A DNA stretch of 64,000 nt, taken from positions 2,666,001-2,730,000 of the forward strand of contig OZ017767.1 in assembly GCA_963969345.1 (NCBI GenBank), in the 5' to 3' direction. The DNA comes from Turbatrix aceti. Taxonomy: Eukaryota; Nematoda; Chromadorea; Rhabditida; Panagrolaimidae. Below the pieces are notes generated by a model, which was not told the origin of the DNA, did not search any database, and was given only the letters and a program-made list of their open reading frames with translations. Below, in pieces: positions 1 through 13,600 of the stretch. The position numbers and the translations under genes were made by a program. The first letter of the stretch is position 1; the number at the start of each line of letters is the position of its first letter.

Positions 1-1619
1 CTTGACTTTGACTTTGAAAAGAAAAGAGCTTTTACTTTCTCAATTTTAATTGCAAATTTTAACGACGATGCCACTGGGCAAATCCAAAGTTGTCACAAAA
101 AAGCTGAAATGAGCGCCAGATACTGTGAGATTTTACGAACAGTTATTATTAGTTTGTAGAGGAGTTTGGTGGGGGGTTGGAGGGAGGAGATGAGACCGAT
201 GAGAAGCGCAGGCAATTCTGATTGTGTCAATAGCAAGCTGCGCGCGCGCGACTTTGACCACCGGAGTCATTCGTGTTTGGAATTAATCTTTTGTGGAAAA
301 AATGCGGGATGCTATCAGGGTTGGGAGAAGGATGATACTGCTCACCTGTTGCTTCCTTCTTGGTTAGTTACCTGGAGAACGGGAAGGATCACTGCGCGGT
401 AGTTGAGGCTTAAATTGGGTTGGGTTGCGCGGAAAAAGATTTGAAACTCCATAGGTGAGTACAGTGATCTGAATGAAATGGAAAAGGGGTTTGAAGTCGG
501 GTTTGAATACTTCGGAATATTTTATAATTATGTTTTTAATTTTGCTTGAGCTTACAAATCTTCAGTTTTTTTTATTTCAAGAAACACACAATTTTTGGTG
601 TAGTAAAATTAGTTTTAAGCATAATATCTATTTATTTTAAGGATCTCAGTGAATTTTAAAAAACAAAAATGAAAAAGGGTTAAATAGCAGTCAGTTAAAA
701 AACCTAAATTTTGTTGAAATAAAAAAAATATTTTTGTTAATTATAAAACGCACATTTTTGTGTGCCAAGAATAATTTGTGTGAGCTAAAAAAGCTCACCA
801 TACATAAATCACTCCTCAGTTTTTACTTCTAAATATTTCCTGATCTTGAATTTTGTTCAAAATTTTTAAATGTATTTTTTTTCTTTACATAAAAAACTAC
901 GTCAGTTTTTTTTTAAATTCTGAAGATGAAATATTTATTACAATAAAATGTTAGTTATTTCTTGTTTACCGTTATTAAAAATTCCGTTTCTAATCACTAC
1001 ACTCCTCACCTGTGGCGCCAAAAAAAGATCCAACTTCCTTCTTCCTCGTATAATACCAAGTATAATCCCTTGAGACAACACGCCATTTTTGTTCATGAAG
1101 AAAAAAAATATTATGGTCATCTAAAAACTGCCAAATGGTCACGTATATATTTTTTTGGACGAGATGGTCAAGCATTATCTGTTTTTCTTCTTGGGTTTTC
1201 TATTTCTTTATCTATGTTGTCAGTGGTCAGTCAGTCGTCCATCTGCGAAGGCGCTTGGTAACTGATAACCAAACCTGTGAACGTAGTACCTTTTTTTTAT
1301 TTATAGCACGCGGTGTGGCCTGACTGAAAAAAAAGAGACAGTTTTTTTGTGTTTAGTTGTTTTTTTTCAAAAATCTTAAGATGCCGCAGTTTTTTCAAAC
1401 AATCTGTTTTTTTGCAAAGCTATTTTTTGCAGTGTCCAGTGTATTTTTTTTAAACTGTGCGAACAAACAGTTATTGGTGCCTTTTTTTAAATATTTAACA
1501 AATCCGCATTAAGCACAGTTTATTTTGCTTGCGCAATATCTCCTTTTCCCGTGATGCAGTTACACCGGCCTCGACAAATGACAACCAAAAGCGTAATTAA
1601 AATGTTATTTTTATTTCAG
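1..1619. other. AT-rich stretch upstream of first recognised exon; no gene seen
   Basis: T-rich sequence with many runs of T. I find no reading frame resembling the N-terminal half of the HOOK domain that should precede the exon at 1620, so those exons probably lie outside the window. It is most likely intron of the Girdin-like gene. A small perfect inverted repeat, GTGAGCT/AGCTCAC, lies at 780-798. Confidence 0.5.
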
Positions 1620-1692
1620 GAGCACCTCAACAAAGTTATAGCCATGACTGCTTCCCCGGAACTCATATGCATCGTCAAGCATCCTGTTCCCG
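1620..1692 (+). CDS. grdn-1: HOOK-domain exon of the Girdin-like gene
   Basis: The exon follows TTATTTCAG and reads EHLNKVIAMTASPELICIV, which lines up with the vertebrate Girdin stretch around LQQLIMMSLPNVLIIGKNPF. It ends in phase 1 at GTGGGT. Splicing directly to 8771 restores an uninterrupted HOOK domain (…VKHPVPEVSAHELNKVLLLL…), with a junction spacing close to the vertebrate proteins. Confidence 0.75.
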
Positions 1693-4600
1693 GTGGGTTT
1701 TCATTATCTTACTTTTCACATACTCACCAACAGTTTTGTCCCCATTTGCCCCCTAATTCTTTCACTTCTTTCTTTTTTTGTCGTAAAATCATTCTCTCCG
1801 TTCAATCTGTTCATTTGAACGTCTAAAATTCCTCGCTATCAGCTCTGTGGGATCTTTTATGGCCCCCGGTGCGTGCGTGCGATAAGCGGCGCCGGATAGT
1901 GTGAAGCGACTTGTACTGGTCGGGGTCAGGCGAAGAGCACCGATCGACGCGTGCCTGGTCACACGGGAATGAGACGAGACCGGGGCAAAAAAATGAGAGG
2001 GGACAGGTGGTGGAATCGAGTTGAGAGGTCGTGGTCGTGGTCGTGGTCGCGGCGGCGGCGGCTGCTTCTTCGCCGACAACAGTTCCGTCATCATCAGTCA
2101 TCATTGGCTGCGTGCGACGATGATCGTGGCATCAACCAGCTGCAGGCAAAAAAAGGAGAGCATCATGGCTTCTTTCTTGTCCTTGGTATTCGCTTTTTGG
2201 ATCGGTTTACAATGTTCAGTTTTTGAATCCACGATATCAGTTTTTTTGTACATCGAGAACGTTTTTTTCTGGATTTTCTTGGTTTACGAATTTTTGAAAA
2301 CGATTTTTTTTATCAAGTTTGAAAAATAGACACCTTTAAAAATTGATTTAGGGTATTTTGTCGTGCAAAATCTGTAAAACCATTGGAACGGATTTTTGTT
2401 TAAATTTCTGAAATTTACCTTTTTACTACATTCGCAATTTTTCCAACACAGTTCAATATTTTTGCGAATAAATAAAAAAAAATGCAAACAACAAAAATTT
2501 ATTAAGTAAAATTTTTCCAACACCTGGAAGCTATTTATTTAAAAACTCCCCTTTGACAAAAAATTCTCATAATTTGCTAACCCTAATTCTCCGACATTTC
2601 TATCAATCATCTCCCGTCAGCGGCGTTGGTTGCATTGCAAGATTTTGAACTTCAGTTTATCAATTTAGCCCTCTCTCCCGTCCTCTTTGCCTGTGGCTGC
2701 CAGGCACGAACCCAAACGTTGTTCGCCAATTAATCTCGCCTGGTTTCGTTGCGTTTACCTCTCATTTTCAACTATTTTGCCCGTCAGCGATCATTCTTTG
2801 TTGAGTTGAGTTGTGTCCTTTGCACTGGCTGGCTTGCAAACTTATGTATCTTTGACGTTTTCTTTCTTGGAACGGAGTGCATTTTTTCTGATTTTTTCTG
2901 TATTTTGTTGTACGTTTGACCAGAAACAGTTATTTTCTTGATTTTTTCCAATTTTAAATACTCGATTTGACAGTTACAATACTTTTTAAACCTGCCTGAA
3001 AACATTTGCGTCAATATCAATGCCAGTTACTTTTACCTGTAGAATGCCTATGTATTTCATGTTTACCCATCTCCAAAGTTCGACGGGGGTCCGAAAGGCA
3101 ATGAACCACTTCCAATGATACTTTTTATGACTCTGTTTGCCTTACCAAACAAGTTTTTTTTCAGTTTCACCTGCGATCAGAAGAAAATGTATACGGCATG
3201 TTTTTGCGATACAATGTTTTTTCAAAAAATTTTTTTTTTGAAAACGCAAGTCACCCGTTCAGTTAAACCAATTTACCCTTCTTGAACGTCATTGAGTGGA
3301 CTAAAATTAAATTAAACCATTTTTAATTTTCCATTGTTTCTGGACGGTCATGCAACCATAATAAATAGCTAAAACGTTCGTTTATAGCTTTCTTTAATTT
3401 TTTAAAAAGAACTATGCTCAGTTTTTATAACCCAATATTGCTTCATAAAATCCAGAATAAAGCGTATTTAGCTGAGAGTGTTTCCTCTGAGACCGACCAC
3501 GGAATGGGTCTCGCTGGCTGGCTGGACGGCGGTCAGTTCCTTTGGGCAGTGGATGGATAAAGTGGATAGCCTGAATGCATTTCGGCATGAATTGTCTGTC
3601 TGCCTCTTTTGATTGCCGCATTGTGCTCTCTCCGGTCCCGGGGCACGCAGGAGACTACTTTCCCTTCTTTTCTCGCCCTTCTTTTTCCAAAACAGAATTG
3701 AAAGGCGGAGGAGGCACCTCTTCCTGAAAGCCGTGCCGTGCCGGATGGCCTGGTTGCGGATTAACTCTCGGTCATGGTCATGGTCATCGGCACGCATCCA
3801 TACATATTTATTTTCCTCCGCGCTGTGCCTTTTTTGAAAGAAGATACCGCTACTTGGATTTTTTGAAGAGTTCGTTTATGACAGATTCGGCGCCACCTTT
3901 TTTTCTGTATGCTCGGATTACGCTTGCTATAATACCTACTTTCTACTACTGCTGACATGCCACTTTCTTCTCGCACTGCTTTTGTTGTTGTTTGCATACG
4001 AAAAGACAGCCGACCTATAAAATATGTCAACAGGGGCCATCCGGGTTTGGCAACACTGCCTTCCTGCCGACTGACTGGGCTGGTTGTTAAAAAAACTACT
4101 CAAATTGATCTTCTTTTTTTTCTCATTTCATTTTTCTTTGTCAGTCACACTTTGTAGAAAGATTCAAAAAAAACTGCTATTCCAGTGATGTCGGAAGAAA
4201 ATGGAAAATATGATGGGGGTTGGGCAATGGCGCGACAAACATTGCCTTGTTTTGGTTACGATTGGACAAGTTTTACGATTTTTTTTCGGATGATTTGCGC
4301 AACGCTTTGTTCTTTTATTTTTTGTGGCAGATTTTTTTTGCAGTGTACGTATGAGCAGTTTATTTTATTTTTGGCCAAAGGCTTTGTAGAAAGTGTCGTA
4401 GGAAAAATGGTGTGAAATATTGTGTAGTTTATAACCAAAAAAATGTTTTGTAATAGGTCACAGTTTTTGCCGCCCGGCGCCAAAAAAAATTCAGACTCCC
4501 CTTCGATCGCAGTTTACCGATCCAAAATGGAACGAAAGAGGGAGAAAAAAGGATGCTCAAACGCACGATTGACAGAATCGTTCAGTTTTTTGTACCTGCC

Positions 4601-7600
4601 ACAAAAAAAGGATGATACATACCTGCCCCCTTAGGTGATATGCATATTGTCCGATAAACAAAATACATATCATTTTTTTTGTGCTTTACTGGCTTAAAAA
4701 ACAGCATCCAAAAAGATCGGGAAACCGGATTCAAATATTGCATGCAAGAAACGAATTTTTGACAGCTCCGGCTTTCACCTCGTTTTTTTTCTCTCTTCAA
4801 ATTTCTGTTTGTTGTATTTTGTGGATCGTGAAAGCCATCGTCGTTACATACGATGGACGACGTATGTCGCGCGGAGAAGATACAGCTAATAGTATGACGC
4901 CGGCGGCCTACTGCATGCGAAATGTAAATGGTCACCTGGTCACCTGCGCAAGGCGAAAATTTGTATGCGGTTTGCGAACGAACGGATTTTGGGATTTCTA
5001 ACTTGTCATGGTACATACACAAAGCAAAACTTGGTTTTTCGTTTTTTTTTCTGGCAAATAAATATTTAACGGATTTTTTGATTGCGTTCCAGTTTTTTTA
5101 GGGGGCCTACAATTTGGGACAATAGTTTCTGCATGCTTGGATTTTGGATCTGGGATTTATGTAATTTGTGAAAACAATCTATCCTGCTGCTCACCTGGCC
5201 GCTGTCCCGTCTTGTCCGCCCGCGCACGCCACTCACACAGCGCGGCCGTCGAGAGTGGCCGCGGCGGTGGCGGTGCGGCGGGAGCAGGGGCGGTCACCTC
5301 TCTCGCGTGTCAATCGATGAGCCATCCATCCCAGGGCACGAACGAGGACGAGAGATGACCCACCGCAGCGATGGCTCGTTCGCTCGCTCGTTCGCTCGCG
5401 CCTGTCAATAAACCGTGTCGTGGACATTGTCTCAATTGAATTCCGCCGTGTTATTTCTCCCTTGCTTCCAGTTTTATCGGAGGCGATTGTGGCAGTGTTG
5501 TTGATGTTGTTGTCCTTGTTATACTACTTTGGTACAATTAGTCGGTCAGTGAGTTGTCAGGATGGATGCCGTTAGGTGTCCACCGGGGAGAGTGTCGCCG
5601 GTGCGATTGTTGATTGTTCTCTTCTCGGGCCAGCAGGCAGGATAGACAGGTGCACCTGCAGGTGGTTGATTAACTGATCTTGGCATGTTCTTTTATTAAT
5701 AACGCTAATGAATTTGAATCGGCTTCATGCAGTTTATATTTACTTTAATTTTTAATTTTTTTGTTAAAATGAACAGAATGTACTATTATAAATTTTGCTC
5801 GCGTCAGTTAAAAAAATGACATTTGCAAAACATTTTGTATTCACATTGCAATTTTTTTTTTGTTAAAAAAACATGGTAGCTGGCAGTGATTTTGTAATTT
5901 TTTATAAACTGTAAAACAACTTTTTGATTTTTTATCATAAAACTCCATTTCACATGAACCATGTAATATTGATGGGTCCCCCTCAGTTTCCTTATCACTC
6001 TGCTATTTTTTATGCTCACTCAGACAGCTTTTTACGTGAACAGTGGGACACGTCAACCATCCTGGCTACCGATCGCTCCATAAAACAGAATTCCCAAAGA
6101 AGTGGGTGAGGCAGTGACGCATCCATCTCATTCCGTCCATGTACATATGCGTTTGACATGGTTTTGACTACCTAGAGTCGTAAATAAATGCTCATCTGAC
6201 TATCCTCTTTTTTTTATGCGTTCTGGTATAGTTTTGAGTGATTTTCAAAGACCCAGGATACATACATACGCCGAGACGATGAATGTGGATGCGTGAATCC
6301 TTGGGCTCGAGGCTGCACCCATATTTTTTGGGGGAAAACTCATTCTTCTCCTCCCCCGCGTTCGTCTTCCAGTAACGCCTCGGATTGGGGTGCTGTCTGT
6401 TGCGTCTTGGTCGGTGTTCGGTGTTTTTACGGGAATGATTGCCAGTTATGTAGTCTTGATGGTTCGTCGCCACTTCTATCACCACAGAACTTTGAGCGGC
6501 GCCGGCGCGTGTTGGGGTTTGTGAGAATGTTTTATTTGGAATTTTTTGGTGCTCCAAAAAAAGAATAAATTGTTTTTTTCCCAGTTATTAGAAAAAATAT
6601 TTTATCGCATCAAACTATTTACCAGTTTTTTGCAAAGTTTCAAAGTTATGCTTCAAAGTATCAAAGACTTAAAGCATCAGATCAGTTTCCAATCGTCGTC
6701 CCGACCCCCTGGCCCCCGAAAAACCACCGAACACGCAATTAAATGGTGTTGATTGTGTGATTTGATTGCCAAATGGAATCCTAACACTTGTTGCATGTTC
6801 GTGTTCGTTTGTTTCGACAATACAAAACATACATATGTAGTAGAGCTGATTGGTAGTCACTTGAACACGGAATTTTTATTATTCCTTGTTCCATGTTGTA
6901 TCCATCCGTGTTACTACTTACGCCTTTCCTTGCCCTTGCATCAGTCAGACAGAAAAATGGCCCATCCACCCTTCCATCTATCCATCGAGCTAGCCAGCAA
7001 TCTAGTTTGCCGACCAGCCAGCCAGCGTCCACCACTGGGCCTGCAGGGCGTTAGTCATCTTCGTTCGTGTCATGACATGACATACGCGCGTTGTATTTTA
7101 TATTTTATACGAACACTTGGAATAATCATCCTAAAATCTTTTTGTTCCTCTCATGATTTCGTCATTTCCATAAATTGTAATGGCACTTAAGAACAGTTTT
7201 GAGGTTGTTTCTGGAATGTCTAGCATTTTATATTTTGTTTTTATCATCATAAGAAACGGATAGCATCAAACCAGTGATTTTATCATTCCTTCCCCAATCA
7301 GGTGTTTTCCACCTAATATTTTACACCCCATTCCACAATTTCATTCATGAACCCCAATTCAATCCAAAATCAATTCTCCCATTTTTTGTTCCTTTTTTAC
7401 CGCAACCATGCTTTTTTGCTCTCTTTTGTCGTGGTCGCCGCTTAATTTGCACCGTTACCGTTCTTTCTTTCCAAGTGAGTCAATTAATCGTCGTTCATCG
7501 GCTATCGGCTGCCCAGAGGGGTATGTATGTAGTTGCGACGATACGGGGTCTTGCGGAGGAGGGGAAGCGGCTTACGTCGGCCCGTAACCCGTTTCAAGAC

Positions 7601-10600
7601 TCCATTTCTGAACGAACTCGGGAGTACATCAAGAGCAGAACAATTGGCTCCGGGGGGACCTGCATAGGTGAGTCACACCTGTCTCGCTGAACTGTTTTTG
7701 AATACATTCTCGGATAAGGTTACTAATCGCTTTCCGATAGTGATGCTGGTCGCCAGTCAACTAACAGGGCAAGAAGGAGGATTTAAAAGTTTTGGGGAGC
7801 GGGAAGCAATCGAAGTGTGCGCGATGCAATCTCATCTGATTGACTGCAAGTTACCGGGCTTTGATACCGGCTTTTTGTCACTCTTTGATCGATGAAGCTT
7901 TTTTTATTCACAAAGAATATAGCGTCTTCAGTTTACTTTTTTGCGTTTAAAAAAAAGGTGCCCAATTTTAAAAAATTTCCTTTTTTTTAATTTCTTTAAA
8001 AAAACTTTCTTTTCCTACAGTGATTTTGAATTTGAGTTGATAAATACTATAGCATTTATATTTATTCACTGCGCAGTTTCACTTTGGCACCATTTTTTGA
8101 ATTTTTAGAAACAAAATGCGAAACTATTATAGTACATTTCGAATTTAGTTAAACAAAAAATACTCTCGAACAAAAAGCTTGACATACTCAGTTTCTAAAT
8201 ATTTGTCTCCATGCCTCCGTCTTCCTCTCTCCCCCGGACATTCATCCACAATGCATTAGTATTTATTGTGAATTGTTGAGTGCGCATTGTGACACGTTCG
8301 ACTTTGATTTCCTTTGTTTTGACAGGCTGAAACCGTCAAAATTTTTGACTTTGAAGGTTGCGACCGCGTCCAGGAGTATTAGGGATTTGCTGGCCCGTAG
8401 AGGTCTCAGTGATCATCCAGATGGTGTAGTCACCTCACCTCACCTCGCTTCTGCAGCCGCAGCCGCAGCCGGAGCAGCAGCAAAGGTGCAAGCTGCTGCC
8501 TGCAGAAGTGAGGAATTTGTCACCACACCCCTTGCATTCATTGTTTTGTTTTTGATTAATTCCGGAATGACTTGTTTTTCTGCGAATTTGATTTTGATCT
8601 GGGAATACTATGCATTTATTTGTTTTGGGTTTCTGATGCTTTAATTTTTTTAGTTTTTTTGGCGGCAGTTAACATTTTGTCTTTTTTTGTACATGCTTGA
8701 AAATGATCAATTATGTATCGTTAATTCAAGATCAGTTATCATAACCTAATTTTATTTATTTATTTTCCAGAGGTATCAGCGCATGAGCTGAACAAAGTCT
8801 TGCTCCTACTTCTGGGCTGTGCAGTACAGAGCGATCAGAAGGAACACTTCATCGAGCGTATCCATTGCATGCGAACAAGCCTCCAGGCTTCCCTCGTCGA
8901 TCAAATCCAGAAAGTCACATCTGATAACAATAACACAACTGGCGGCGCCTTCTCCCACCACCACCACCAGCGTCGTCGACGTCACAGCAGCAATTCGGCA
9001 TCGTCGTCCTCTTCCCTGTCAGCGTCGTCCTCCATCGGGTCCCACCACGAACTGCATGTGCAGGCACTAGACCTGCTGCCAGACGACAACCGTATCCTCG
9101 GATTCCTCGAGTACCTCGAACGCATCATGAAGGAACGCGACGATCACGCCATGGCTTTTCTCGAGATGGCGGCCAGAGTCGAACTCGACGAGGCTGAGCA
9201 TGGATCGACAGGCACGGCTACGTCGTCTTCCAGCTGCAGTGGGGATTACGTGAATCCGATCAATGCGGACAGGAGAATGCCGACTGAGCTGGCGTCACTC
9301 AGGGCAGAGTTACGTAATGTTAGATCTGAAAAGTGAGTTTTTTTTTATTTTGTAAACACAAAATGGTAACATTTTTTATAAATTTATTTTTTCAAGAGAT
9401 TTGGACAGTTTACAGCAAGAATTTTGATAAAGATTATTTGCACCCTAAAAAAAGGTTAACAAATTTTTAAACAATTTTTCTGCAGTATTTTTTCCTATTT
9501 TTTTCTGTTGAGAAATGTCACATACAGTTAATAATTTTTTAAACAAAATTCAAATTTCTTAAAAAAGAAATGGAAACATAATGTAAAAGTTTGGACAGTT
9601 TACAAATTTTTAACTCACAATAAGTCTAATTGTCTTTCAAAAAATTTTTTTTATACATATTTTTTAATTAAATATATTTTTGCGCAATAAATTGTTCTTA
9701 AAACATATTTGCGGTTGTTAAAATAATTTTAGGTTTCCATAGATTGAACAAAACGCAGTTACTAATTTTTCAAATAATCAAACATGAAATTTTCAACTTT
9801 GAAAAATATCCCAGTTAATAATTTTTAAACAATTTCTCTTCCAGAGAATCCCTCGACAACGAAGTCACCCACCTCGATAACGAACTCCGAGAACGCGAAC
9901 GCGAGATCGCTGAACTCCGCCAAAAACAGCAGGAACTCGTCAAGGAAAACAACAAAATCCAGCAGTACAAAGATCGGATAGAAGGCTACAAAGCCGACCT
10001 CCAGAAAAGTCAAAAGATAGAAGTGCAGTACGAAGCTCTCAAAAAAAAGCTGGTGGATCTCGAGCACTACAAAAACCTGGTCGCTTCCCGAGACTCTGAC
10101 ATCGAAGTTCTCCAGAACTACAAAAACTTACAAGATATAGAGCTCGATGAACTCACAAAGAAAATGGGTGAGATGGAGAGCACGAAGCTGAAGTTACGGG
10201 AAAGCATGGCCAACGAGAGCAAGGCCAGGGAAGCACTCGAAAAAGAACAGCAGAAGTACACCAAACTCTTCAGCGAGAACGCAAATCTCGAAGAACAACT
10301 CGTGGAGATGAAATCCAAATGCGCGAACCTGGAACGACGACTAGAGACCCAGAATTTCATGGACGTATCAGAGCTGTCCAACAACTCGCTCCACTCCCAG
10401 ATGGAAATGTCAAATAATTCGACTGTTCTCGAACTCCAACTTGAAATCAAACAGCTCAAAAAACAGCTGCACGATCGTAGTAGTTTTGCGGAGCCGGCTG
10501 AAGTCGAACAACTCCGACAGAAACTGGAAACCACCCAGCTCCACGCCGAACAGAAGACCGGAGAGATTGAGAACCTTCAAAGTCAACTTCGAACCATGGA

Positions 10601-13600
10601 AGAGAAAAAAGCGGCCGCTGAAGCTCAAATTGCCGAGGTCGAAGCTGATCGTTCAAAGTTGGCATCCACGCTCAACGAAACCAGGTTGGAACTCGTCAAG
10701 ACACAAAAGGAAGAACGCGTCAGCTCGCAGACAATGCTAAAAATCCGGGAAGCTGAAAACAAAGCTGACAGTCTAGAAGAACGAGTTCGAACACTCGCCG
10801 ATGAATGTTCGCAGTCAAAGATGGTCCTGGAAAGGTCAAAACAGTCCGAGAAAGCCACTAACGTCGAACTTGAAAACGCCAGGGAAAAACTCATCGATCT
10901 GGAAGCTGCTCTGAGCGCCGCCGAACGTGCCAGAAAATCTCTCGAAACCGAACGAAATTCTTTGAAGACCAAAATGGAGACCCTCGAAGACGAATGTGAC
11001 CAGCTCAACGCCCGCGTCGTCAATCTTTCCACTCTCGAGCGCCGTCTCGCAAATATTGAATCAGCTCTTGTTGAAAAGACCAATTTCATTGCCGATCTCG
11101 AAGCTGACCAACGAGCCGCTCGCCAGCATCTTGACCTTGAAACCAAGAAAGCTCAAAGACTCCGAGAAGACTTGGTCACCGAAAAAGTCCGTCTGGGTGA
11201 CCTCCTAGCCCGTCTACGATCCGTGTGCAGCGCCATCACTGCCAACGGCGGAAAAGTAGCCGCCGACAACGAAGCTCTCCAGTGCGATGATAAACTCATC
11301 GAAATCATCGATGACGTCATCATGAAGGCTTTGAACGCTGCGAGGAGAGAAGCCGATGCCCTCAGACTCCAGCAGCAGCTTCAGATTGCCGAACTGGACG
11401 ACCTCAAGCGAGATGTCGAAAATCTGCGTCGCGCTGAGATGGAACTTGTTGGATCAGACGACAAGGTTTCTGAACTCGTCGTTGAGAACAAAAACGTCAA
11501 AGAACAGGTCGCGATTCTTCAAGAACGTCTCCGGAAAGCTCAAATCGAGGAAACAACCCGATCTACCGAGCTCCAAGCTGCCAGGCGAGAAATCGAGGAA
11601 CTCCAGGCAAAGAGCATGACTTCGAGCCGCAACTCAGCCGAAGTCGCCAAGCTGCAGGTCCAGCTTCGGAATGCCCAGCTCCAGGAAGACTTCCTCCGGG
11701 ACGAAAACACAGAATTGAGGAGACAGATTGAAGAAGCTCTCCGAGAAAAACTAGACATCACGAAACGTCTCTCTGCCATCGAAGCCACGCAGGCAGCTTT
11801 GGTCACGGATTACGACCGGCTCCAGAATCTCCACCAACTTCTCGGACAGGATTACGATCGTGCCAAGTTCGAACTTGCCCAGGCGAAACAACGGCTGAAG
11901 CACGAGAAGGCCATGAACGAGCGCAACGAAGCGTCCGCTGTCAAATCTGGCAAGGCCGACGACGTCCACCGAGTCGCCCTCCGCGAAGCTGAACACGAAA
12001 TTGCCAGGCTGCAAAACGAGCTTGACAACTTCCGTCGGGAGAACTCAGCGATGCTTCGGAGCACGGATGAGCGCTCCGATGAACTCAGGCGTCTGAGAGT
12101 CGCAGAGTGTTCGCAGAAGTCGACCATCGCTTCGCTCAACGGAACCATCCAGGAAATGAACCACATCCTCGCCGGCAAAGACCACGAACTGGCGATCCTG
12201 AGAAGAAATCTTGACACCTTCAAACAGTTCAACGGCGACGAGAACCAGTCCCTCATCAAGCAAATCGAGTTGCTTCTACTTAAGAATCAGGAACTTCACG
12301 AGCGGTCCCTCAACGACAAGGACACGTTCCACGCCGTGCAGAGGGACCTCCTCGAGCAGATGGCCACGCTCCGACGAAACAAGGAGAAGCTCGAAGAAAA
12401 GATCATGGACCAGTACAAATCAATGGACAACAAAAAGGTTCCAAAAGAGAAGCAGACTTTTGTGAAACGAGCAGCAAAAGCTCTAATGCCCAAGGTAAGA
12501 TTGAAAAAAGAAAAAAATTTGATCCCTGACGAGAGTGGGATTCGAACCCACGCCTCCGAAGAGACTGGTGCCTTAAACCAGCGCCTTAGACCGCTCGGCC
12601 ATCTCGCCACAATTTTTGCGAGTTCGCGGGTTTTGACAAATGCACTTTCAGCACTCGACTCGTAAAACACTCAAAGCACTCCCGGCTCCTTTGTCTGGTA
12701 CAGGATCGACGACAGAGGATAGCAGTGTCGATGAAAACCACCCCGCATCCAGTCCACCGCCGCCAATCGCGTTGTCGTCGTCAAACGGTCAGTTGTCCTC
12801 TTCCGCTTCCACTTCCATCACGAATCTCGCATCTGCGTACAACGACTCCACAGCACAGACAGGTCGTTCGCGATGGCCAGGCTCGGGTTCGGTCTGTAGC
12901 AGTGGCTCGAGTCAGCAGGCTACCACGCAGCAGCAGCAGCAGCAGCACAGCAGCCACTCACCGATTCTGCAGTGCACCGATTTTTCCGTCGTAATAGCAT
13001 GCTGAGGCGTACTAACCCGGAGAGCACTAACCACACCACCACCACCTCTCCCACACCCACTTCCACCCCTGTCATCACCACGATCACAACGCTTACAACC
13101 CCCCAGCACCAGTCCGATACCAGTGCACTCACCACCCTGCCCCCACCGGCTCCGCTCCAGCGGAACGGATTTTTTTCTTCCCTCCGAGGACCAAAATCCT
13201 CCTCGACGAGGGCTTCGCCGGTCGTGCACCTCTACGAACAGCAGTCCCCCGTGCTGAAAGGATGCTGCGGAGTGCCCCGGAAAAGAGCGCCGATCGCGAC
13301 TTTTGAAGACGACATCGCCGGCACTGTCATCGTCGGGAGGCCTGCCAGCAATTATGAAAATGCCTAATTTTCATAATTTTTTCAAATTAAGTCAAAAAAA
13401 ATTAAATACGATAGAAAAAATTTTTGAGCACAATTTTTGTTAAAATCTCGGGTTGAAGAATCTCTTATTAGAACATTTTTGGAATCTCGCAGAAAAAGAG
13501 ATTTTTTGATTTTTTTAGAAACGTTGCCAAAAGGTACGAATTTTTTTTTCACGGGCCGTGAGAAGACCAAAGTGCTTGGAATTTACGCTTTTTACCTGTC

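Larger units (their letters stand above)
1693..8770 (+). other. Long first intron of the Girdin-like gene in this window
   Basis: About 7.1 kb without a convincing conserved exon. It is T-rich on the sense strand and repeatedly contains CAGTTTTT-like strings resembling unused splice acceptors. Two GC-rich islands (about 1850-2110 and 5190-5430) stand out. Two exon-like open segments (7476-7667 and 8326-8507) have splice signals but do not fit the phase of the main transcript together. Confidence 0.6.

Noticed and set aside
1789..2329. Overlapping Arg-, Thr- and Gly-rich frames near 2 kb
   Set aside because: Produced by the GGTCGT/GGCGGC repeat; no homology or exon structure.
10118..12259. 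Minus-strand frames of 70-170 codons in the coiled-coil exon
   Set aside because: Ser/Leu-rich mirror images of Glu/Lys codons; no independent evidence.
12495..12665. Extension of the coiled-coil frame through the intron (DESGIRTHASEETG…)
   Set aside because: This peptide is simply the translation of the antisense tRNA-Leu; the GTAAGA donor at 12495 and TTTCAG acceptor at 12651 remove it.
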